A stretch of 6,378 nt of DNA. Origin: Verrucomicrobiota bacterium. GTDB taxonomy: Bacteria; Verrucomicrobiota; Verrucomicrobiia; Verrucomicrobiales; DEV007. The stretch is taken from positions 1 through 6,378 of the forward strand of contig JAHDIL010000078.1 in NCBI GenBank assembly GCA_020630835.1, written 5' to 3'. How positions within the stretch are numbered: position 1 is the stretch's first letter; every line of letters begins with the position of its first letter. The position numbers and the translations under genes were made by a program. Below, one piece after another: positions 1 through 5,616 of the stretch. The notes below the pieces were generated by a model, which saw only the letters and a list, made by a program, of their open reading frames with translations, was not told the DNA's origin and ran no database searches.

Positions 1-410
1 ATAGAAGTATCCGTCATGCCAGTGAAAGTCATGACATTGGGAAAGCCGGCCGCGCCGGTCGCCTCGATGGTTTTCTCCAGAATGGCAAAGACCTCAGGAT
101 GGTGTCCCTTGTTGTTCATGCCCCGGACGAAGGAATGGGATTTGGTCGCTCCGCAAACGAGTCCCGTCCCCTTAAGGAGCGGGAGCTCTTCAGCTGAGAA
201 GAGTTCAACCCCGGCGACTCCGAGAGATTGGGCGTAGCCGATGAGGTCTTTGTGCGTCCAGCCCGTGCCTTTCATGAAAGGCCAGGCTGCGATGACCTGT
301 TTGATTCGCCCTTTGCGCGCAGTGGGTGAAGCAACTTCGGCTCCTACAAGGGAGCCGGCGGCCACCGAACCGAGTCCGGCGAGAAGATGGCGTCTGGAGA
401 TCGATTTCAT
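1..410 (-). CDS. Hydroxypyruvate-isomerase-like TIM-barrel protein, Tat signal, C-terminus cut by window edge
   Basis: This is an open frame of 136 codons from an ATG at 410 down to the window edge. It is missed by a search for complete ORFs because its stop lies outside. Residues 5-10 read SRRHLL, a twin-arginine export motif, followed by a hydrophobic Ala/Gly-rich stretch to about residue 27. The mature part begins KGRIKQ at 33-38, the usual opening of the hydroxypyruvate isomerase / sugar phosphate isomerase-epimerase (xylose-isomerase-like TIM barrel) family in this group of bacteria. It continues with a VELF strand near residue 65, a KSHSFVRGMNNKGHH segment and GFPNVMTFTG at 122-131, where the family has a strand ending in catalytic-site residues. 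The metal-binding residues lie in the missing C-terminal half, so activity cannot be judged. Exported homologues are common in Verrucomicrobiota and Planctomycetota; their substrates are mostly unproven. No Shine-Dalgarno precedes the ATG. Family is confident, exact reaction is not. Confidence 0.88.
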   Translation of the reverse strand, partial: MKSISRRHLLAGLGSVAAGSLVGAEVASPTARKGRIKQVIAAWPFMKGTGWTHKDLIGYAQSLGVAGVELFSAEELPLLKGTGLVCGATKSHSFVRGMNNKGHHPEVFAILEKTIEATGAAGFPNVMTFTGMTDTS

Positions 411-793
411 TTGTGGTGAACAGTTGTATGATAGGATCCTGGGAGCAAGAAGGCAAGAAACAAGAGTAGCCGCAGCAACGCCCCTTGGTGATGAGAGTTC
501 GGAAGCGTTCGTTTGTTGATTTTTTAACGCTTCAACATACTGCAAAGACGAATCAAGCGAGAATGGAGCCGTGTGAAGGAGAAGATCGCTGCATGTATAA
601 ACAAACCCGAACACGAGGGCGCTGGACAAGCGACTACCCGCTCTGACTCAAAATGATTTTCGCTGTTACAAACCTGCATCTGTAGTTGAAAGGGCAACGC
701 CGATAGCTACTGGCAAACATAGGACGCTCGCTACAAAACTATGATCTTATTGTAGTCGCCTCAAGCGGTTACTAAAGCTACGATCACTCCATT
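411..793. other. Intergenic stretch without a convincing gene
   Basis: This gap separates the minus-strand isomerase-like gene from the plus-strand zinc-ribbon gene, so it should hold two divergent promoters. The minus-strand one is visible at 428-456. For the plus strand a TATGAT box sits at 740-745, but no acceptable -35 box lies 16-18 bases upstream. From about 520 onward all frames are broken by frequent stops. The short ORFs overlapping 205-519 are shadows of, or run out of, the isomerase frame. The sequence TGTATAAACAA at 594-604 recurs at 2490-2500. I see no tRNA-like fold or terminator here. Confidence 0.6.
428..456 (-). promoter_or_regulatory. Candidate sigma-70-type promoter for the isomerase-like gene
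   Basis: On the minus strand, TTGCCT (451-456, four of six matches to TTGACA) and TATCAT (428-433, five of six to TATAAT) are separated by exactly 17 bases. Transcription would start near 421, leaving a leader of only about 11 bases before the ATG at 410. That agrees with the absence of a Shine-Dalgarno sequence there. This is a motif match only. Confidence 0.45.
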
Positions 794-1153
794 ATGAATT
801 TAGCGTGGGACGTCCTTCAACATTTTCAGATCGAGAAAGCAAAAAGTGCGGCGGAGCTTGCGTCAAGCAAAGTCGATAGGCTTTCAGCGAGGAAGAATAA
901 CACAAAACAAGAACTTGAAGAACTAACACTAGCCTGCCAGGCGATGTGGGAACTCTTGCGTGATCATCTGGGGTTTACCGACGAACACCTGAAGGCGAAG
1001 ATCCTTGAGGTTGATGCTAGAGATGGAACTGTAGACGGCAAAATTGGTGCCGAGTTGATTGATTGCCCGCACTGCGGACAGAAGGCAAGCACCGCCAAGC
1101 CCAATTGCGTCTACTGCGGACATCGATTGCCATCAACCCACGCAATGAAATGA
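794..1153 (+). CDS. Small coiled-coil protein with C-terminal zinc ribbon
   Basis: This 119-residue protein has no signal peptide or membrane segment, so it is presumably cytosolic. Residues about 12-55 are rich in Lys, Glu, Ala and Leu with heptad-like spacing and probably form a coiled coil (KSAAELASSKVDRL and on). A middle segment, LTLACQAMWELLRDHLGFT, is followed by a short Asp-rich stretch. The C-terminus has CPHCG at 91-95 and CVYCG at 105-109, two CxxC knuckles ten residues apart, a classic zinc ribbon. Proteins of this build (helical stalk, LACQAMWELLR-like segment, C-terminal ribbon) recur in bacteria as uncharacterised zinc-ribbon proteins, from memory of the family. The ribbon may bind nucleic acid or protein, but neither is shown. 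The ATG at 794 is the first in the frame and has no Shine-Dalgarno; the stop is TGA. It is alone, with gaps of over 300 bases on both sides. Confidence 0.8.
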   Translation: MNLAWDVLQHFQIEKAKSAAELASSKVDRLSARKNNTKQELEELTLACQAMWELLRDHLGFTDEHLKAKILEVDARDGTVDGKIGAELIDCPHCGQKASTAKPNCVYCGHRLPSTHAMK

Positions 1154-1246
1154 GAAAGCCACTTGCGCGGGGTCAAGATTGTAGATCTTGCTCATAGGCT
1201 CAGAATTTTCGCTTAGCCTTTCGCTCCACGGACGGTCATTCTCTTG

Positions 1247-1276
1247 CAGCTGGCTCCAGCTGGTCTTTTCCTTTTT
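1247..1276 (+). terminator. Weak candidate terminator after the zinc-ribbon gene
   Basis: CAGCTGG at 1247-1253 can pair with CCAGCTG at 1256-1262, realistically as a six-bp stem with a four-base loop. It is followed by a pyrimidine run that includes TTTT (1265-1268) and TTTTT (1272-1276). The stem is short and the T run is interrupted and displaced. It also lies about 95 bases past the stop codon. An alternative fold uses the second T run in the long inverted repeat described next. Confidence 0.25.
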
Positions 1277-1394
1277 AGGATTTCATCCACAGGCGACTTG
1301 AATAAGTTCAGATCTATGTCCATGCTGAGCTAGCACTACCGCGCTCGCCTCGCTGGTGGTGTTGACACCACCAGATTAACGAAAATCCTAAAAA
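1272..1394. repeat. Structured intergenic element: 12-bp inverted repeat enclosing two further stems
   Basis: TTTTTAGGATTT (1272-1283) and its exact reverse complement AAATCCTAAAAA (1383-1394) enclose 99 bases. Inside, AGGCGA (1291-1296) can pair with TCGCCT (1345-1350). Two bases later a perfect nine-bp hairpin follows: CTGGTGGTG (1353-1361), loop TTGA, CACCACCAG (1366-1374). Together these could fold as a three-way junction. The element could be a small non-coding RNA, a leader of the secreted-protein gene starting at 1472, or a short palindromic mobile repeat. No target-site duplication flanks it, which weakens the mobile-element reading. The rest of the 1154-1471 gap has only a six-bp hairpin (1174-1179 with 1185-1190), the weak terminator and no open frame of note. 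Pairing is seen; function is unknown. Confidence 0.4.
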
Positions 1395-1471
1395 TGTAAG
1401 CTAGGATTCCCTCACGAGCTGACATGCCTTGTTAGTTTAGCTCAGAAACAGACTCTCCCAAAATCCATCCC

Positions 1472-2392
1472 ATGATGCTACGTAGTGATAAATCTATGAT
1501 CGCAGCCCTCTCTTTGTTTGCAGGTGCTGCTTTGGGTGCGTTTGCCGCCGACAAGGCTCCCGGAGTTGAGGATTCGGATTGGGTTTTTCTAGAGAATGGA
1601 GAACTTCGTCTGGGGGTGATCAAGAGTGCTGGAGCTGGCATCGGATTTCTTTCTCGGTCCGGATCAGAAGAGAACCTCCTCAACTACTATGATCGAGGGA
1701 GACTCATCCAGCAGTCCTACTACGGAGACGCAGACGGATCGAAGTGGGTCGACAAGCCATGGTGTCTCAATCCTGTGCAGGGAGGAGATTACAAAAATGC
1801 CATTCCACAGTTGTTGCAGATCGACGTCGATACGGACAAGCTCTACGCCAAGTCTATTCCTCTCCATTGGGCCACAGGCGAAGAGCTCGACGACTTCACC
1901 CTAGAGCAGTGGATCGTGCTGAAAGATGATCTTGTTCATGTGAAATTCCGTATGACCTATGAAGGGGACGAGACACATGCGCCGCGCCATCAGGAAATGC
2001 CTGCGGTGTTTCTCGATTCATCTCTCTCCGATTTGGTGTTTTATGAAGGCTCATCGCCATGGACTGAGGAGGCGCTTTCAACCAAACAGCCAGGTCAAAA
2101 GAACGAGTATTTCGATATCCCCGAGAGCTGGGCGGCATTTGTGGATGAGAAGGGTGAGGGTGTCGGCGTTTGCGTCCCGTCCGCGAGTCAGATTACCTGT
2201 TACCGATTTCGTGGAGGGGCAAATTCGGATTGCTCCTATCTGGCTCCCATTACGACATTTGGATTCCGCCCCGGTATGATCTTCGAATACGATGCCTACT
2301 TCTTAATCGGTAAAACAGACGAAATGCGTCGTCGATTTGAGCCCTTGATCAAAGCGGCAAACCCACAGCCGAAAGAAGAGCCCAAAAAATAG
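1472..2392 (+). CDS. Secreted protein of unknown function
   Basis: The product is 306 residues. The N-terminus is a signal peptide: a charged start with R4 and K7, a hydrophobic core at about 9-24 (MIAALSLFAGAALGAF) and cleavage likely after A25 or A26, so it is exported. The ATG at 1472 is followed by a second ATG, and M9 is another possible start; none has a Shine-Dalgarno. The mature part alternates short strands and turns, suggesting a mostly beta fold. The most striking block is NLLNYYDRGRLIQQSYYG at 68-85, then W92 and W97, then NPVQGGD at 100-106. This looks like a conserved aromatic and polar surface such as a carbohydrate-binding or catalytic cleft, and I recall similar blocks in uncharacterised secreted proteins of polysaccharide degraders. 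The C-terminus is a Lys/Glu/Pro-rich tail. A beta-sandwich sugar-active protein is possible, but I do not recognise the family with certainty. The stop is TAG. Confidence 0.82.
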   Translation: MMLRSDKSMIAALSLFAGAALGAFAADKAPGVEDSDWVFLENGELRLGVIKSAGAGIGFLSRSGSEENLLNYYDRGRLIQQSYYGDADGSKWVDKPWCLNPVQGGDYKNAIPQLLQIDVDTDKLYAKSIPLHWATGEELDDFTLEQWIVLKDDLVHVKFRMTYEGDETHAPRHQEMPAVFLDSSLSDLVFYEGSSPWTEEALSTKQPGQKNEYFDIPESWAAFVDEKGEGVGVCVPSASQITCYRFRGGANSDCSYLAPITTFGFRPGMIFEYDAYFLIGKTDEMRRRFEPLIKAANPQPKEEPKK

Positions 2393-2407
2393 TTTTGAGC
2401 AATAGTC

Positions 2408-2440
2408 CCTAGCCTATTGGCCTTAGCCAAGGCTGCTAGG
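2408..2440 (+). terminator. Imperfect hairpin just after the secreted-protein gene
   Basis: CCTAGC (2408-2413) pairs with GCTAGG (2435-2440). Inside it TTGGC (2417-2421) pairs with GCCAA (2426-2430) around a four-base loop, leaving a small internal loop. It begins 15 bases after the TAG stop, where a transcription end is expected. No T run follows on the plus strand, so it is not a standard intrinsic terminator. It may instead protect the mRNA 3' end. Confidence 0.3.
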
Positions 2441-2482
2441 CCAAAACGCCAAGCTCGCTCATAATTCTTTTCATGGCGATGA

Positions 2483-2499
2483 TGTTTATTGTATAAACA
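2483..2499. promoter_or_regulatory. Perfect palindrome, possible operator
   Basis: TGTTTAT, TGT, ATAAACA forms a perfect seven-bp inverted repeat with a three-base centre. It lies 20 bases before the earliest possible start (2519) of the broken membrane-protein gene. The size, symmetry and AT-rich arms are typical of a dimeric repressor site, while as RNA it would be only a weak hairpin. Which regulator would bind it is unknown. Confidence 0.33.
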
Positions 2500-2518
2500 A
2501 GGGAGCTGAAGGCCTTTT

Positions 2519-3186
2519 GTGTTTCAACAAATGCTGGGCATACGGAAGAGGCCGAGAGTAACGCCTAAGCCGTCTCGAGTCGAATTCGCTATGCCAATTG
2601 AACCATCACTTCAAGAGCCCGAGAACGCGCCAGTTCAGGCACAGACCGACTCGGTTGGCAGATCGAAAAGCAACGATCTCACAAAGCGGGCTAAACTGCA
2701 GAACAGGCTTGTTTCTGCTGCGACATTTCCAGTATTTCACCTCACCACAATCTGGCTCCCAATCTCCATATCATACCCTCATTGGATTCTATATTGGGTA
2801 ACCATTGGTCACATGGAGATGCATCCGCTCAGCAGTTGAGGCTGGGGTATACGAACCGTGCTTTTGATCTTAAATATTGCCTCATTCATGCTCATTCTTC
2901 GATTACTACGGGTCGAGCAGCACCGAACACGTTTATTCCTGATCAATTGCTACGGGGTCTATCCGACCTTGGTAATTTCGGCCCTCTTCGGAGCCGTTTG
3001 GAATATCGCTTACCTGATTATTCTAAGAAGGTCGCTGGCAAAGCGTCACGCTGAATTTTTCGCGTCTCGCGACTCCTCGAGGACCTGATCGTAGGCATCA
3101 GCCCCTACTCCAAGGCTCGCACGGATTTGACTGCGTTCCCTCTTGCCCTGCTCGGTGCCATTGGGCTCATGGCACATTTCAGCTGA
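2519..3186 (+). pseudogene. Multi-pass membrane protein gene broken by an in-frame TGA and a frameshift
   Basis: Three pieces read as one protein. The first runs from GTG 2519 (GAAGG six bases upstream) or ATG 2591 to a TGA at 2837-2839. It has a polar Pro/Gln/Lys-rich N-terminus, then hydrophobic segments (VSAATFPVFHLTTIWLPI and HWILYWVTIG). The same frame reopens at once and runs to TGA 3086-3088, giving two more membrane segments (LLILNIASFMLILRLL and LINCYGVYPTLVISALFG). It then ends in an out-of-character SRDSSRT. The next frame (3055-3186) supplies a fitting C-terminus, RLLEDLIVGISPYSKARTDL then AFPLALLGAIGLMAHFS. The switch falls near a T5 run at 3056-3060; one extra T would join the frames. 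Restored, it would have about 220 residues and four or five membrane segments. A TGG-to-TGA change would explain the stop. Other genes here end in TGA, so it is not a sense codon. A fresh pseudogene is most likely; sequencing error or two small genes (second start GTG 2858) are alternatives. Function not recognised. Confidence 0.6.
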
Positions 3187-3214
3187 AACAATGGGGAAAA
3201 CCGTGCGGACAGCA

Positions 3215-3220
3215 TATAAT
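3215..3220 (+). promoter_or_regulatory. Candidate -10 box for the small membrane protein gene
   Basis: A perfect TATAAT stands 29 bases after the end of the broken membrane-protein frame and about 105 bases before the next start. The best -35 at 17 bases spacing, TGGGGA at 3192-3197, matches only three of six positions. It is therefore a partial promoter call. It would imply a leader of roughly 95 bases, and the gene having its own transcript. Confidence 0.33.
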
Positions 3221-3311
3221 TTTCCTATATTTCACCCATCCCTAGCCGTATGTAACGTAGTAAGACAGAGCCGCCAGCTACCGATTCGCCCCTGCTCTTA
3301 GCCCTAAACTT

Positions 3312-3316
3312 GAGGA
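3312..3316 (+). promoter_or_regulatory. Shine-Dalgarno GAGGA deciding the start at 3325
   Basis: GAGGA lies eight bases upstream of ATG 3325, ideal spacing. A longer reading from TTG 3310 would put this site inside the coding region and adds only five residues, so the ATG is preferred. Confidence 0.7.
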
Positions 3317-3324
3317 CAAAATTA

Positions 3325-3762
3325 ATGCCTAAAAAACTACAGTATGTAACGATTCCTCTGCGTATCAGCTCCGTCATTTATGGAGCCCTCGCTCTCATTT
3401 TTACTTGGCTCATGTTTTTCGCCCCGATGAATGACGGGACTGCGGATACACTTGTCATCGTATTCAGCAGCCTCTTGATGATTTTGGTGAGTGTTGGCTT
3501 GGTGGTGTTTATCGAGTTAGTGATTCGGGCGTTGCGAAGGGGCGCGTATTGGTCATGGATAGCAGGCATATGCCTTACAGGTGTTTACTTACCCTCGCTC
3601 TTCCTTCCCCTCGGAGTCTTCATGCTTGTCGGTCTGTTAGATGATGATACGAAAGAGCACTGCAGGAAAAATAAGGGAGATTCTGAGGAGACGGCTACCG
3701 AGACAACTGAGTCCCAACCGGCATCAACCAAAGTCGCCTCCGCGTCCGTCGAGACCGAGTAG
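3325..3762 (+). CDS. Small multi-pass membrane protein with acidic tail
   Basis: From ATG 3325 the product has 145 residues and probably four membrane helices. The first is around VIYGALALIFTWLMFF, after a basic N-terminus MPKK. The second is TLVIVFSSLLMILVSVGLVV, running into FIELVIRALRRG with a positively charged loop. Then WSWIAGICLTGVYLPSLFLP and GVFMLVGLL are separated by a proline. The final 40 residues are polar, rich in Thr, Glu and Ser, and probably cytoplasmic. The pattern YWSWIAG followed by YLPSLFLPLGVFMLVGLLD resembles a widespread family of small uncharacterised bacterial membrane proteins, recalled rather than searched. No catalytic motif is seen. Like the broken gene upstream it is a small membrane protein, but I see no sequence similarity between them. 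The stop is TAG; no clear terminator follows, only an imperfect CCTAGCGCTTGG dyad from 3767. Confidence 0.78.
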   Translation: MPKKLQYVTIPLRISSVIYGALALIFTWLMFFAPMNDGTADTLVIVFSSLLMILVSVGLVVFIELVIRALRRGAYWSWIAGICLTGVYLPSLFLPLGVFMLVGLLDDDTKEHCRKNKGDSEETATETTESQPASTKVASASVETE

Positions 3763-3914
3763 CCATTCCTAGCGCTTGGTGAAGACAGGGATGCCCCAAG
3801 AAAAGCGGGGAACTACTCACCTGCCACTTCGATCACCATGACCGTCCAACACCCCTCCCCCGCCAGTGCTAGCCGTGACGCTCGCAGCAACAATCAAGAC
3901 CGTTCGGCAGATCA

Positions 3915-4178
3915 ATGAGTGGCTACCAATATAGGTTTAGCATTCGTTTTCGCGATGGTAGAGAAACGCGCTTTTTTGGGGAGGACTATTTCAACGATAA
4001 AAAGATGTTTTGGGAGTGGCACCAGACTCAGTTGCGGGCGCTATGTAGCGAGCTCGACAGCTCTAGCTTCCCAATAGTCGTTACCGAGCTCGAGACCGGT
4101 CAAACCACCTCATTTGATGAGGAGAAGCAGTTATTGCGTTGGCTAGGTGAGAATCTCGGACTAGAAACAAAACGTTAA
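3915..4178 (+). CDS. Small cytosolic protein of unknown function
   Basis: This is 87 residues with no signal peptide, membrane helix or cysteine motif (one Cys only). The first half reads as two beta strands around a turn, YRFSIRFRDGRETRFFGEDY. A helix rich in aromatic residues follows (KKMFWEWHQTQLRALCSEL), then a strand FPIVVTELETG, and finally a helix EEKQLLRWLGENLG. This gives a compact beta-beta-alpha-beta-alpha pattern that looks like a real folded domain rather than noise. I do not recognise the family. ATG 3915 has no Shine-Dalgarno. The 152-base gap upstream shows no good promoter, so it might be read through from the membrane protein gene at 3325-3762. It ends in TAA and converges on the ThuA gene 59 bases away. 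Confidence 0.6.
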   Translation: MSGYQYRFSIRFRDGRETRFFGEDYFNDKKMFWEWHQTQLRALCSELDSSSFPIVVTELETGQTTSFDEEKQLLRWLGENLGLETKR

Positions 4179-4181
4179 CAT

Positions 4182-4215
4182 CGCGACATAAGCGTCCAGA
4201 AGTTGCGCATTTTTT
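4182..4215 (+). terminator. Possible terminator in the convergent gap
   Basis: CGCGAC (4182-4187) can pair with GTTGCG (4202-4207), including one G-T pair, around a 14-base loop. After two bases comes a run of six T (4210-4215). Position, just past the 87-residue gene and before the end of the opposing ThuA gene, suits a plus-strand terminator. The stem is weak and the loop long, so the call is tentative. Confidence 0.33.
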
Positions 4216-4237
4216 GCTGTAGAGAATTGGGTGTTGC

Positions 4238-5209
4238 TCACTTGAATGGTGGCCGTCGCCAGTCGATTTTCTCCCCCGGTTGGTTCAGCTGCTCCAACAG
4301 AGGCTGCAAGGCTTCGGCAGTCCAGCCAGGGTTTTTCTTCTTCTGAGCCTCCGTCATGAACGTCAGGAGACGCTCGGCCGTGGGGCGGGGACTATTCACT
4401 CCGTCTTCGGGCACCTCGCGTCCCCCTGCCCACGTGATCGCATTCAGAATCATCTTCCGCGCATTGTCGTTGGCCCAATCCCAGTGGAAGTGGCCACCAG
4501 TGTAGGAGAACGCCCGCCCGCCCTCGGGTCGGGTGAAAGCCCAGGCCACCGTCTGCGCTTCGTCTCGTTGCAAGGACTCTCGTGCCTTAGGCGTCACAGA
4601 ACCAGCCTTGAATGTCGGACCCGGCTTGGCACTCAGGATATCCGCTACCCCGGTCCTTTCTTTGTCCCACCAATGCATGAAGAAGTAGCACTCATCGACG
4701 AGCTCAAAGGGCTTCATGCCGGATGTGATCGGATGTTCCCCGAGAGCAAACTTTTGATGCCATAGAGTGGAGTGCACGGAGTAGCCGTTTTCCATGTTTC
4801 CGCCGAACAATGCCCTATGGGGCTTATTGTCAGCCGGGTCGCTCCCCGTGGCCCAATGAATCCGCAAGACCCCCTTGCCCCCATTCATGAAGCGTTCGAT
4901 CTGCCCAGTTCGCTCCGCACCCTTGATAACACTGCGCCCCCAGCCATCGGAGTAAACGACACAGACATCGGCCTTCGAGAAGTCATCCTCTGTAGGCCAA
5001 GAGTTTCGCACTACCTTGATTTGAACAGCCTCGCCCATCGCTTTCTGGAGCGATTCTGACAGCGCCGCGGTGCTTGGATTGTGATCGTGCACACCCCATC
5101 CATGTGTGTCGACCCCTGTAATGAACAACACCGACAATGGTTCGGCAGCTTTAGGCATCACAGCCCCCATCACACTTATCGCCATTAAGGCAAAATAAAA
5201 TCGCTTCAT
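4238..5209 (-). CDS. Secreted ThuA-domain protein
   Basis: The 323-residue product starts with a signal peptide (MKRFYFALMAISVMGAVMPKAA, cleavage likely after A22). A ThuA-like domain (trehalose-utilisation family, a class I glutamine-amidotransferase-like fold) fills about 25-265. The first strand is SVLFITGVDTHGWGVHDHN at 26-44. The second is ADVCVVYSDGWG at 80-91. GKGVLRIHWATG at 111-122 is where this fold normally turns at the nucleophile elbow. No Cys stands there, as is typical of ThuA proteins. FSYTGGHFHWDW and NAITWAGGREVPEDGV close the domain. The last 60 residues form a helical tail ending KIDWRRPPFK. In Verrucomicrobiota and Planctomycetota such proteins sit near sugar oxidoreductases, sulfatases and cytochromes and are thought to act in sugar catabolism; the reaction is mostly unproven. 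A good Shine-Dalgarno, GGAGAG at 5215-5220, precedes ATG 5209 by five bases. The stop is TGA. Confidence 0.9.
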   Translation of the reverse strand: MKRFYFALMAISVMGAVMPKAAEPLSVLFITGVDTHGWGVHDHNPSTAALSESLQKAMGEAVQIKVVRNSWPTEDDFSKADVCVVYSDGWGRSVIKGAERTGQIERFMNGGKGVLRIHWATGSDPADNKPHRALFGGNMENGYSVHSTLWHQKFALGEHPITSGMKPFELVDECYFFMHWWDKERTGVADILSAKPGPTFKAGSVTPKARESLQRDEAQTVAWAFTRPEGGRAFSYTGGHFHWDWANDNARKMILNAITWAGGREVPEDGVNSPRPTAERLLTFMTEAQKKKNPGWTAEALQPLLEQLNQPGEKIDWRRPPFK

Positions 5210-5616
5210 GCTAACTCTCCCGTTGGATTAATCGGACTGCCATAGCCTTTACTATACCCGCCTTGCGCTTCAAGGATCATTTTCGAAATCAGCGCCCGCC
5301 GCTTAACCGGCCCTACCTCAAGCGCGTTGAGCGTCATCGAGATGCTGAGGAAGAACGTATCGAAACGCGATGCTAGATCAGGCTTGCAAAAGAAAAGCTG
5401 CCTCGTCTGAGATACCGCCCCATCTACTAACAATCTCCTATTCTTAGCAAAGCCATTCCATTATTGCGCAGCTGCTCTGGCGCGATCGTTCTCTAGCAGA
5501 CCTTGAGATTTCCAACGCAGTCTGCGATCTTCGGTAGCCCTGCGCGTCAGAAGCTTGTCATCGAGATAAAAGCACGGTTATCGACCTATTGAATTCGCTT
5601 AATACTACAACACAAC
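5210..5616. other. Divergent intergenic region between ThuA and sulfatase genes
   Basis: This gap should hold the promoters of both flanking genes. Its left part carries the ThuA Shine-Dalgarno. It also carries a minus-strand frame of 75 codons (TTG 5433 to TGA 5206) whose stop overlaps the ThuA start in an ATGA. That would suit translational coupling. However, its start is a TTG with AGGAG only one base away, its third-position composition is unremarkable and I recognise no family, so I do not call it a gene. The part from 5434 to 5616 has stops in all frames and no convincing promoter: TTGTCA at 5555-5560 has only a poor partner, TTATCG, 17 bases on. Confidence 0.5.

Noticed and set aside
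16..519. Plus-strand frames at 16-237 and 241-519 and the minus frame at 205-456
   Set aside because: They lie mostly opposite or out of frame with the isomerase-like gene, whose Tat motif and family sequence are clear. Their translations have no recognisable protein character.
1362..1367. Perfect -35 box TTGACA within the hairpin at 1353-1374
   Set aside because: No TATAAT-like box lies 16-19 bases downstream; the sequence there is ATCCTA. The hexamer is simply part of the inverted repeat.
1272..1394. Miniature transposable element with 12-bp terminal repeats
   Set aside because: No target-site duplication is seen at the two ends and no second copy is in the window. It is kept only as one possible reading of the structured element.
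1626..2279. Several alternative-frame ORFs inside the secreted-protein gene
   Set aside because: They are shadows of the 1472-2392 frame, which has a signal peptide and a coherent sequence.
2837..2839. TGA read as tryptophan or selenocysteine in the broken membrane-protein gene
   Set aside because: The genes ending at 1153 and 4238 use TGA as a proper stop, so it is not reassigned. No convincing selenocysteine-insertion hairpin follows, and a second lesion downstream favours decay.
3055..3061. Programmed -1 frameshift site at the T5 run
   Set aside because: The run GAA TTT TTC is not a canonical X XXY YYZ slippery heptamer in frame, and an in-frame stop already precedes it. A simple one-base deletion explains it better.
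1154..3914. Integron cassette array, suggested by small same-strand genes with inverted repeats between them
   Set aside because: I looked in the gaps for paired RYYYAAC and GTTRRRY core sites flanking the inverted repeats and found none. The repeats also differ from gap to gap and no integrase is present.
4280..5059. Long plus-strand frames of 161 and 95 codons opposite the ThuA gene
   Set aside because: They are antisense shadows; the minus strand codes for a recognisable full-length ThuA-domain protein.
5555..5583. Sulfatase promoter TTGTCA, 17 bases, TTATCG
   Set aside because: The -10 half barely matches TATAAT, so the pair is no better than chance.
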